Assembly (NCBI RefSeq): GCF_004359985.1
Contig: NZ_SMRO01000002.1
Span: 2,370,536-2,434,535 of the forward strand
Length of the DNA stretch: 64,000 nt
Direction: 5' to 3'
From: Paraburkholderia flava
GTDB lineage: Bacteria; Pseudomonadota; Gammaproteobacteria; Burkholderiales; Burkholderiaceae
The notes beneath the pieces are model-generated. The model saw only the letters and a list, made by a program, of their open reading frames with translations. It did no database searches and was not told the origin of the DNA. Positions 54,132 through 61,094 of this stretch are shown here, in pieces. A program made the translations under genes and the position numbers. Numbering within the stretch: the first letter of the stretch is position 1; each line of letters opens with the position of its first letter.

Positions 54132-55901
54132 ATGGCCATTTCATTTGGAAGATGGGTGCTTGGACTCGATGGCGGCGACTTTCCGGCAAAGGAGTTGATC
54201 GGCGGTAAGGCGTGGTCTCTTGGGCACATGTCTGCGTTAGGTCTGAACGTCCCTCCGGCATTCGTCGTGACCAACCGCGCATGCCGGGAGTATCTGGCCG
54301 ACGAAACGAACCTGACCGGCATCGAAGACGAAATTGCCGCAGGCATCGCATGGCTGGAGGCACGCACCGGTCGTACGTTCGGCGGCGGGCCTGCTCCACT
54401 GCTGGTGTCCGTACGCTCAGGCGCTGCGGTCTCGATGCCCGGCATGATGGATACCGTGCTGAACGTCGGCATCACGGATGCGACCGAATCGCTGCTCGCG
54501 ACACTGTGCGGGAATCCGGCATTCGCACGCGACACCCATTGCCGCTTCCTCGATCTGTTCACTCGCCTGGTGCTCAACGCGCCGCCCGTGGAATTTCCTC
54601 AAGAAAACGACCCTTCGGCCTGGTGCGACGCACTTGCCAAAGCAGGCAGCCCGGTGCCGGACGACGTTCGGGCACAACTGAACATGACCGTGCGTGCGGT
54701 ATTTCGCTCGTGGAACTCGAAACGCGCGCAACGGTATCGCGCTCACCATGGCATCGTCGATGACGCCGGCACTGCCGTTCTGGTGCAGGCGATGGCGTTC
54801 GGCAATCGCGACGCGCGCTCCGGGACCGGCGTGCTGTTCAGCCGCAACCCACTGACTGGCGAGCCGGTGCCGTATGGCGAATTCCTGCCGTGCGCGCAAG
54901 GCGAAGACATCGTCTCCGGCAGAGTGACGCCGCATCCTCTCGACACGATGCGCAGCAACCTGGCGGATGCACTCGACGGGCTGCTCAATGCAGCCCGACT
55001 GCTGGAACGCGCGAACGGCGATATGCAGGACATCGAGTTCACTGTCGAGAGCGGCGAGCTGTTTCTGCTTCAGTCGCGAACCGGAAAGCGCGCACCCGAA
55101 GCAGCCGCTCGCATTGCAGTCGACATGGTGACCGAGGGATTGACCTCCCCCGAAGTCGCACTGTCGCGTGTCTCGCCCGAACAGATCAGATCGTGTCTGC
55201 GGCCCCGGCTTGCCGATAGCGCTGCCACGAGCGCGCATGCTTTACAGCGTGGCGAAGGCGCGTCGCCTGGCGTCGGCTGGGGCGTCGTCGTCACGGATCC
55301 GGACGAAGCAGAACGTCGTGCGCGACTCGGTGAAGATGTCGTGCTCGTGCGTGCCACCACCAGCCCTGACGATCTGCACGGCATGATTGCAGCCCGTGCG
55401 ATCGTGACGGAATCCGGCGGAGCCACCTCTCACGCTGCCGTGGTCGGCAGGGCGTTGGGACGCCCATGCGTGGTCGGTTGCGGTAGCGGTGTTGTCGCCG
55501 CGCTCAACGGTCGCGTGGTAACCGTCGATGGAAGCACCGGCGTCGTCTACGACGGAGCGCTGCAGGTCGCCGCCCCGGACGAAGAAAACGACGCGATCCT
55601 GCAGCGCCTCTGCCGTCTCGCCGAAGCCCATGCACCCGTCGAGATTCACGCTGACAGCAGCGCCGCTGCATTGCCGGCCCACACCGATTTCTCCTCCGTT
55701 TCCGACCTCGCCGTGCTGCGCGACGCGTTAGCCGCACTTCCGCAAGGAGCCACGGTCAGCGGGTCAATCTTTGCGCAGGATGACGAAGCGATAAAAGCCG
55801 CTGTCGAAGCGGGTGTGGCCAGAATTTTCACGCGGCCACGCCTGCCGGCTCTGCTCGCGTCCATTCGCTATGCCGGCGCGAAAGAACTCGTCGTGAGCTA
55901 A
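54132..55901 (+). CDS. Truncated PPDK-like protein (ATP-grasp plus phosphohistidine domain, no PEP barrel)
   Basis: The protein has 589 residues, against about 880 for pyruvate phosphate dikinase. The ATP-grasp part is PPDK-like: 'SVRSGAAVSMPGMMDTVLN' (about 93-111), 'AQGEDIVSGRVTPHP' (about 255-269) and 'ELFLLQSRTGKR' (about 309-320). The swivel domain follows with 'ESGGATSHAAVVGRALGRPC' and the phospho-histidine at about His434. After about residue 485 there is only a short tail instead of the PEP/pyruvate-binding TIM barrel. It should still phosphorylate its histidine from ATP, but the acceptor must be elsewhere. It is the third gene of the operon. Confidence 0.9.
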   Translation: MAISFGRWVLGLDGGDFPAKELIGGKAWSLGHMSALGLNVPPAFVVTNRACREYLADETNLTGIEDEIAAGIAWLEARTGRTFGGGPAPLLVSVRSGAAVSMPGMMDTVLNVGITDATESLLATLCGNPAFARDTHCRFLDLFTRLVLNAPPVEFPQENDPSAWCDALAKAGSPVPDDVRAQLNMTVRAVFRSWNSKRAQRYRAHHGIVDDAGTAVLVQAMAFGNRDARSGTGVLFSRNPLTGEPVPYGEFLPCAQGEDIVSGRVTPHPLDTMRSNLADALDGLLNAARLLERANGDMQDIEFTVESGELFLLQSRTGKRAPEAAARIAVDMVTEGLTSPEVALSRVSPEQIRSCLRPRLADSAATSAHALQRGEGASPGVGWGVVVTDPDEAERRARLGEDVVLVRATTSPDDLHGMIAARAIVTESGGATSHAAVVGRALGRPCVVGCGSGVVAALNGRVVTVDGSTGVVYDGALQVAAPDEENDAILQRLCRLAEAHAPVEIHADSSAAALPAHTDFSSVSDLAVLRDALAALPQGATVSGSIFAQDDEAIKAAVEAGVARIFTRPRLPALLASIRYAGAKELVVS

Positions 55902-55917
55902 CGGCTACTCGACACTC

Positions 55918-55947
55918 CACGCGGCCTCATGGAACCGGCGCCGCGTG
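55918..55947 (+). terminator. Hairpin between the PPDK-like and SDR genes
   Basis: Arms CACGCGGC (55918-55925) and GCCGCGTG (55940-55947) form an 8-bp stem with a 14-base loop. It could attenuate transcription into the SDR gene. There is no T-run, so this is tentative. Confidence 0.35.
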
Positions 55948-56010
55948 ATTGCCGCCTGACGTCGACATGGCTGTGAAGCCGGAAACTAACCCCACTGTGA
56001 GGAGCAAGTC

Positions 56011-56769
56011 GTGTCAAGACTCGTTGAAAAAGTAGCGCTAGTGACGGGCGGAACGTCCGGCATCGGAAAGGCAACTGCCCTGCTCTTCGCGAAGGAAGGC
56101 GCGAAGGTCGCGATCGCCGCGCGACGGGAAGACGAAGGGCAACAGGTCGTCCGCGAAATCCGCGAAATGGGCGGCGAAGCCATTTTCGTCAAGACCGACG
56201 TGACGAAAGCGGACGACTGCGCGTCGGCGGTCTCCCGTACGGTCGCGTCATTCGGGAAACTCGATATCGCGTTCAACAACGCCGGCATCTCGCGATCGGG
56301 CCAGCCGACCGCCGACACCGACGAAGAAGCATGGGACGCCGTCATAGACGTCAACCTCAAGGGAACGTTTCTGTCGATGAAGTATGAGATCCCCGAGATC
56401 CTGAAGGCCGGCGGCGGGTCCATCATCAATATGTCGTCGACGTACGGCCTGATCGGTTCCGCGCTCGGCGCGTGTTCCTATCACGCGTCAAAGCATGGAG
56501 TGATCGGCATTACCCGCGCCGCAGCGCTCGAATACGCGAAACAGAAGCTGCGGGTCAATGCGGTCTGCCCCGCGTTCGTGGCGACCGATATGATCAGCGA
56601 ATTTCTTGCGGATCCCGATGTCGCGGCTCACCTCGCGTCGCTGCACCCCATCGGCAGAATGGGCAAGCTCGAGGAAACAGCGGAGGCGGTCGTCTTTCTC
56701 GCGAGCGACGCGTCGACCTTCATCACCGGCACTACGTTGTCGATCGACGGCGGGATGGCCGCAGGCTGA
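56011..56769 (+). CDS. Short-chain dehydrogenase/reductase
   Basis: The 252-residue classical SDR has the cofactor motif 'TGGTSGIGKATA' (about 12-23), NNAG at about 89-92, Ser in 'NMSSTYG', and the catalytic Tyr/Lys in 'YHASKHG'. The sequence ends 'TTLSIDGGMAAG' as in many FabG-like ketoreductases. It begins with GTG at 56011, behind GAGGAG. Placed after the dikinase-like operon, it could supply the ketoreduction that the PKS lacks; that is inference. A strong hairpin follows and marks the right edge of the locus. Confidence 0.9.
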   Translation: MSRLVEKVALVTGGTSGIGKATALLFAKEGAKVAIAARREDEGQQVVREIREMGGEAIFVKTDVTKADDCASAVSRTVASFGKLDIAFNNAGISRSGQPTADTDEEAWDAVIDVNLKGTFLSMKYEIPEILKAGGGSIINMSSTYGLIGSALGACSYHASKHGVIGITRAAALEYAKQKLRVNAVCPAFVATDMISEFLADPDVAAHLASLHPIGRMGKLEETAEAVVFLASDASTFITGTTLSIDGGMAAG

Positions 56770-56780
56770 ACACGAATGAC

Positions 56781-56805
56781 ATGCGCGGCGCAAGCCGCCG
56801 CGCAT
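56781..56805 (+). terminator. Terminator hairpin after the SDR gene
   Basis: Arms ATGCGCGGCG (56781-56790) and CGCCGCGCAT (56796-56805) form a perfect 10-bp stem with loop CAAGC, 12 bp behind the stop codon. Confidence 0.65.
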
Positions 56806-56979
56806 AGACACGCCGCCCAAACCCCCGCCTCATCAAAAACGGCTTCGCTTCACCGCACCCCGCTTCGCATCCCCGCCTCGCCGCCCATCTTCCAGCCGCT
56901 ACATTGACTACAGGTACCGTCACCACGGTTCCCCAACGTAGCTCCCTCTTCAGCAACCCTTTGCCCCAGGAGAACCACC

Positions 56980-57201
56980 ATGGCAGCAGCAGGCAAGTTA
57001 CTCGGCAGCGTTTCGCACGTCGCGGAAAAAGCAAATCCGGTCCTCGAAGGCGCCAACGGCGTGAAAGAACTGTTCGGTAAAAAAGAAACCGGCGAGTCGA
57101 ACAGCCCGGCACCGGCCGGTTCGCCCCCGGACAATGCGATCCAGCAACTGATCCAGAGCGTGGAGCAGGCGCTGAGCGGCGGCTCGGGTTCGAACACGTA
57201 A
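56980..57201 (+). CDS. Small hypothetical protein preceding a HrpB1/HrpK-like gene
   Basis: The 73-residue protein is alanine/glycine-rich and polar, without a signal peptide. The end 'NAIQQLIQSVEQALSGG' forms an amphipathic helix. AGGAG precedes the ATG at 56980. I recognise no family. It sits 18 bp upstream of the HrpB1/HrpK-like gene and is surely co-transcribed, so a small type III-secretion-related or chaperoned protein is possible but unproven. Confidence 0.65.
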   Translation: MAAAGKLLGSVSHVAEKANPVLEGANGVKELFGKKETGESNSPAPAGSPPDNAIQQLIQSVEQALSGGSGSNT

Positions 57202-57219
57202 TCGATGCGAGGACTCCCC

Positions 57220-57597
57220 ATGGACCTGCTCCAGACCAATGAGGCCGCCCGGCTGGGGCGGGCCGTGATCGACAGCATCAAGGCCAATAGTTTCGACGAG
57301 GCCGAGACGCTTCTTCAGCAGTTGCACGAGGTGCATCCGGCCTCGAAGGACATGCTGATTTTCCCCGTGCTGATGGCGATTCAACGCGGCGACGTGCGGG
57401 GCGCATGGCAGATCGTCAACGGCTTGCCCGACGACGAAAGTCCCGAGTTGAAGGCACTCTGCCTGTACCTTCTGAAAGATCCGTCGTGGCACAGCTATGC
57501 GACGGCACTCGAAGAAAGCCCGGACCCGTACATCCGTAAAGCGATGCTGCGACTCCTCGAACGCGAGGAAGAAACGGGCCTCGGCGAGCCGGCGTGA
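57220..57597 (+). CDS. HrpB1/HrpK-like (TPR-like) protein
   Basis: The 125-residue helical protein has TPR-like repeats ('NSFDEAETLLQQLHEVHPAS', 'GDVRGAWQIVNGLPDDE') and the segment 'LKALCLYLLKDPSWHSYATA', resembling the HrpB1/HrpK type III secretion family. GAGGA lies before the ATG at 57220; an ATG at 57205 is the alternative. Its stop shares one base with the next start (TGATG). No other secretion genes are visible nearby, so it is an orphan if the family call is right. Confidence 0.6.
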   Translation: MDLLQTNEAARLGRAVIDSIKANSFDEAETLLQQLHEVHPASKDMLIFPVLMAIQRGDVRGAWQIVNGLPDDESPELKALCLYLLKDPSWHSYATALEESPDPYIRKAMLRLLEREEETGLGEPA

Positions 57598-58088
57598 TGA
57601 AACGGCTCGGTCTTGGCGCTCGTGCGGATCTGAACGTCTATTACGAGGCAGAAATGGCTCGTTATAGAACGCTCGGCGAGCACGGGCAAAAGATGCTGCA
57701 GGTCGTCACGCTGGAACGCTTCATCGATTTTTTCAACGCATGTCCCTCGATCGGTTTCGAGTACGACGGGAAACCGATCGGGGGCATGATTTTCGACGGC
57801 GAAGAAGCGCACGTCGCGGTGCTGCCCGAGTATCACGGACGCTGGGCGTTGCTGTGGGAACCGGCACTCGACTGGGTCTTCAGTCTCAAGCAGGAAATCC
57901 ACGTCAAGGTCGAGGCGTTCAACGACACGTGTATCGCGTTCATGGAACGCAATGGCTGGCCCGCGATCGATCGCGTCGACGGCTTCATCGTCTATCGGAT
58001 GACGCCGCATACGCGGGTGCGCAAGGGGATCGGTCTGTCCGCGAATCGCTTGAACAATCCCGCACACGCGGCCCGCGCGTCCGCATAA
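57597..58088 (+). CDS. GNAT-like protein coupled to the HrpB1/HrpK-like gene
   Basis: The 163-residue protein looks like a GNAT acetyltransferase fold: beta strands 'PIGGMIFDGEEAHVAVLPEY', a helix, then 'VKVEAFNDTCIAFMERNGW', the usual strand 5/helix with Asn and Phe near the acceptor site. The acetyl-CoA loop (Q/R-x-x-G-x-G/A) is replaced by 'PEYHGRWALLWEP', so activity is uncertain. It is translationally coupled to the previous gene. Its function is unknown. Confidence 0.65.
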   Translation: MKRLGLGARADLNVYYEAEMARYRTLGEHGQKMLQVVTLERFIDFFNACPSIGFEYDGKPIGGMIFDGEEAHVAVLPEYHGRWALLWEPALDWVFSLKQEIHVKVEAFNDTCIAFMERNGWPAIDRVDGFIVYRMTPHTRVRKGIGLSANRLNNPAHAARASA

Positions 58089-58358
58089 ACCACCGAACCG
58101 CGCCGCAGTGGCACGGCCATTGCTGATGATGCCCGGCGTGCGTCGCTGATGCCCGCACAACCCGTATGGATTTTGTCAGGCCCGATCCCGGCGAACGCGT
58201 CGAGTGCGCGAGGCCAGGAGAATCCGGCAAAGCTTCAAGATATTCAGGCATTCCCTGTCCCGATGCTCAGGCCTACCATGGCAATCTCGCCGGAAGGCAC
58301 ACGCACGTGCATGCCGTCTCCCCCACGGCCGTCACCCGAACCGAACAGGAGTCTCTCC

Positions 58359-59207
58359 ATGATGAATCGCAACAATCCCGTCTGGCTGATCACCGGCTGC
58401 TCGACCGGCTTCGGTCGCGAACTCGCGAAACTCGTGCTCGAACGCGGCTGGCGCGCGGTCGTCACCGCACGCGACGTGTCGAAGGTCGAGGACATCGTCA
58501 AGGGTCACGAAGACCAGGCACTCGCACTGCCGCTCGATGTGAACAACCCTGAGCAGGTCGCGCAGGTGGTCGCGCAATCCGTCGCGCGCTTCGGCCGCAT
58601 CGACGCGCTCGTCAACAATGCGGGCTACGGCTATCTGGCCGCGATCGAGGAAGGCGAAGACGACGCGGTACGCGACATGTTCGAAACCAACGTGTTCGGT
58701 CTCGTCGATATCACGAAGGCCGTGCTGCCCACGATGCGCGCGCAGAAAAGCGGCTTGATCGTCAACGTGTCGTCGATCGGCGGTCTCGCGAGCTTCGCGG
58801 CGACCGGCTATTACCACGCGACCAAATATGCAGTGGAAGGTCTGTCCGAATCGCTCGCGCTCGAAGTGAAGCCGCTCGGCATCGACGTGCTGATCGTCGA
58901 GCCGGGTCCGTTCCGCACGAACTGGGCAGGGCCGTCGATCAAACAATCGGCGGTGCGCATCGCCGATTACGACGCGACCGCCGGCGATCGCCGCAAGCAG
59001 ACCGAAGCGCGCAGCGGCAACCAGGCGGGCGATCCGGTGCGCGCCGCGCAGGCGATCATCGATGCGTCGCTGTCCGACACGCCGCCGCTGCGTCTGCTGC
59101 TCGGCAAGGCGGCGCTCGAACTCGCACGCAAGAAGCTCGATACGCTGCGTCACGACTTCGACACGTGGGAAGCAACGACGGTCGGTGCCGATTTCCCGCA
59201 GGGCTAG
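58359..59207 (+). CDS. Short-chain dehydrogenase/reductase (SDR), stand-alone
   Basis: The 282-residue SDR has 'ITGCSTGFGRELAKLVL' (cofactor motif), 'NNAGYGYLAAIEEG', 'NVSSIGGLASF' and the catalytic 'YYHATKYAVEGLSE'. It belongs to the oxidoreductase group often annotated as carbonyl or hydroxysteroid dehydrogenase-like. AGGAG lies before the ATG at 58359; the 270 bp before it hold no gene. A terminator-like hairpin follows. Confidence 0.88.
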   Translation: MMNRNNPVWLITGCSTGFGRELAKLVLERGWRAVVTARDVSKVEDIVKGHEDQALALPLDVNNPEQVAQVVAQSVARFGRIDALVNNAGYGYLAAIEEGEDDAVRDMFETNVFGLVDITKAVLPTMRAQKSGLIVNVSSIGGLASFAATGYYHATKYAVEGLSESLALEVKPLGIDVLIVEPGPFRTNWAGPSIKQSAVRIADYDATAGDRRKQTEARSGNQAGDPVRAAQAIIDASLSDTPPLRLLLGKAALELARKKLDTLRHDFDTWEATTVGADFPQG

Positions 59208-59250
59208 CGCTCAGGGCTAAGCCCAGTTCATCGAAAGCCTTTTGAAAACG

Positions 59251-59273
59251 ATGCGCCGCGTCATGCGGCGCAT
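59251..59273 (+). terminator. Terminator-like hairpin after the SDR gene
   Basis: Arms ATGCGCCGC (59251-59259) and GCGGCGCAT (59265-59273) form a 9-bp stem with loop GTCAT, followed by TCTCT. Confidence 0.6.
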
Positions 59274-59783
59274 TCTCTAACCTCTCCTCAATACAGAATT
59301 ACCGCGACGGTTGCGCCGATGCGCCCGTCGCCCTCTGCTGCGCCCCGCCCCGCCGGGCTCTCCGGCAATCTCTCCGATTCTCGCGGCCTTTTACCGGCCA
59401 TTACACCGCCCGTATCCTGTAATTTTGCGCAATCTCTTTAACGGTTGTGTGAACGGAATCGCAAGGTGCGCACGTTACACTGCGGCGCATGGCTAACCGA
59501 CTCCCGTTGTCCATCGCGGCACACGCTCGCACGACATTCGTCCACACGGATCGGCGTATCCGCCGCGCGGCCACATCGCGCACCGTTGCGAGATGAGACG
59601 GGATGAGATGAACGTCCCGGTGCGCCAGCCCGCAATCCGCGCGGCGTGCGGTGGCCATCACGGCCGCCGCCGCAGCCACCGCAGCAGTCGATCCGGCATT
59701 CGCCGCAATCTAACGGCATGCCGGTTCCCGCAGCATGCCCCGCCCCCGCATCGTGGGCAGCCCATGTCTTTGGAGATATTGCT
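59274..59783. other. Intergenic region upstream of mdtA
   Basis: About 510 bp without a supportable gene. It must carry the mdtAB promoter. Open frames here overlap on both strands and lack ribosome binding sites. I see no regulator site that I can name. Confidence 0.5.
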
Positions 59784-61076
59784 ATGAGCGAAGCTGTGCC
59801 CACGCAGCCGAGGCGCTCGCGACGCACTCTCGTCGTGCTCGCGATCGTCCTGCTCGTACTGATCGCGCTCGTCGTGGTTCACGTACTGCGCCGGCAGAAA
59901 CCCACACGCGCCACGCCGCCGCAGATCGTCACGGCAGCGACAGCTACGCTCGGTCCGATGCCCGAGGTGCTGAGCGAACTCGGCACGGTGACGCCGACCG
60001 CAACCGTGACCGTGCTGCCGCAACTGAGCGGCTATCTCACGGCGGTCGGTTATCACGAAGGCCAGGACGTCGAGAAAGGTCAGTTCCTCGCGCAGATCGA
60101 TCCGCGTCAGTACGAGATCTCGAAGCAGCAGGCGCAGGCGCAACTCGCGAAAGACAAGGCCGCGCTCGCGCAGGCCCGCTCCGATCTCGCGCGCTTCACC
60201 GAGCTGAACCAGCACAAGTCGATTGCCGAGCAGACCTATACGGACCAGGTGTTCCTCGTCCAGCAGGATGAAGCCGCCGTGAAAGCCGACCTCGCGACGA
60301 TCGCGCAGGACGATCTCGATCTCGCCTATTGCCACATCACCGCTCCGGTCGCGGGACGTGTCGGTCTGCGGCTCGTCGATCCGGGCAACTACGTGACGGC
60401 GTCGTCGTCGCCGGGCATTGTCGTGATCACGACGGTCAAACCGACCACCATCGAATTCACCGTGCCGCAGGATTCGCTGGCCCGCGTGATGGATCGCCTG
60501 AACAGCGGCGCGAGTCTGCCGGTCACCGCGTACAGCAGCGACAACTCGAAGCAGATCGCCACCGGCAGCCTGTACGCGGTCAGCAACCAGATGGCCACCG
60601 CAACCGGCACCGTGACGCTGCGCGCGACCTTCGCAAACGACGACGAAAAGCTGTTCCCGAACGAGTTCGTCAACGTGAAGCTGCTGGTCGATACGCTGCA
60701 GAATGCAGTGCTGGTGCCGACTCCCGCCGTGCAGACCGGCGCGCCGGGCGACTACGTGTACCTCGTCAATGCAAACCAGACGGTGTCGGTCCACAAGGTC
60801 ACGCTGGGTCCGAGCGACGGCAAGAACACGGTGATCACGTCGGGCCTCGCATCCGGCGATACGGTCGTCACCGACGGGATGGATCGCCTGAGCGATGGTG
60901 CAAAAATCCGCACGGCCGCGGCCCATGCAGCGAATGCCGCGAATGCGGGCAGCGGTGCAAGCAGTGCCGCCGCCGCTTCAACCGACGCAGCCAGCAGCAC
61001 GCATGCTCACCGGCGAGCACATGGCGGAGCGTCGGATGCATCGGATGCATCGGCCTCACCCGCCGCCGCGTCGTAG
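59784..61076 (+). CDS. mdtA: MdtA-type RND efflux periplasmic adaptor
   Basis: The 430-residue membrane-fusion protein has an N-terminal anchor (about 15-36), a biotinyl-lipoyl-like domain ('VLPQLSGYLTAVGYHEGQDV'), a coiled-coil hairpin (about 112-175, 'KQQAQAQLAKDKAALAQARS'), a beta-barrel domain and a membrane-proximal domain. The C-terminal 60 residues are Ala/Ser/His-rich and low in complexity. I chose the ATG at 59784 (GGAG eight bases upstream). It precedes an MdtB-type pump gene by 18 bp. It bridges the inner-membrane pump and an outer-membrane channel for export of drugs, bile salts or metabolites. Confidence 0.9.
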   Translation: MSEAVPTQPRRSRRTLVVLAIVLLVLIALVVVHVLRRQKPTRATPPQIVTAATATLGPMPEVLSELGTVTPTATVTVLPQLSGYLTAVGYHEGQDVEKGQFLAQIDPRQYEISKQQAQAQLAKDKAALAQARSDLARFTELNQHKSIAEQTYTDQVFLVQQDEAAVKADLATIAQDDLDLAYCHITAPVAGRVGLRLVDPGNYVTASSSPGIVVITTVKPTTIEFTVPQDSLARVMDRLNSGASLPVTAYSSDNSKQIATGSLYAVSNQMATATGTVTLRATFANDDEKLFPNEFVNVKLLVDTLQNAVLVPTPAVQTGAPGDYVYLVNANQTVSVHKVTLGPSDGKNTVITSGLASGDTVVTDGMDRLSDGAKIRTAAAHAANAANAGSGASSAAAASTDAASSTHAHRRAHGGASDASDASASPAAAS

Positions 61077-61094
61077 CCCTACCCCGATGCGCCG

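Noticed and set aside
56980..58088. Idea that a full type III secretion cluster begins here
   Set aside because: Only one gene resembles a secretion component. The following genes are an SDR and an RND pump, and no ATPase, ring or export-gate genes are visible.
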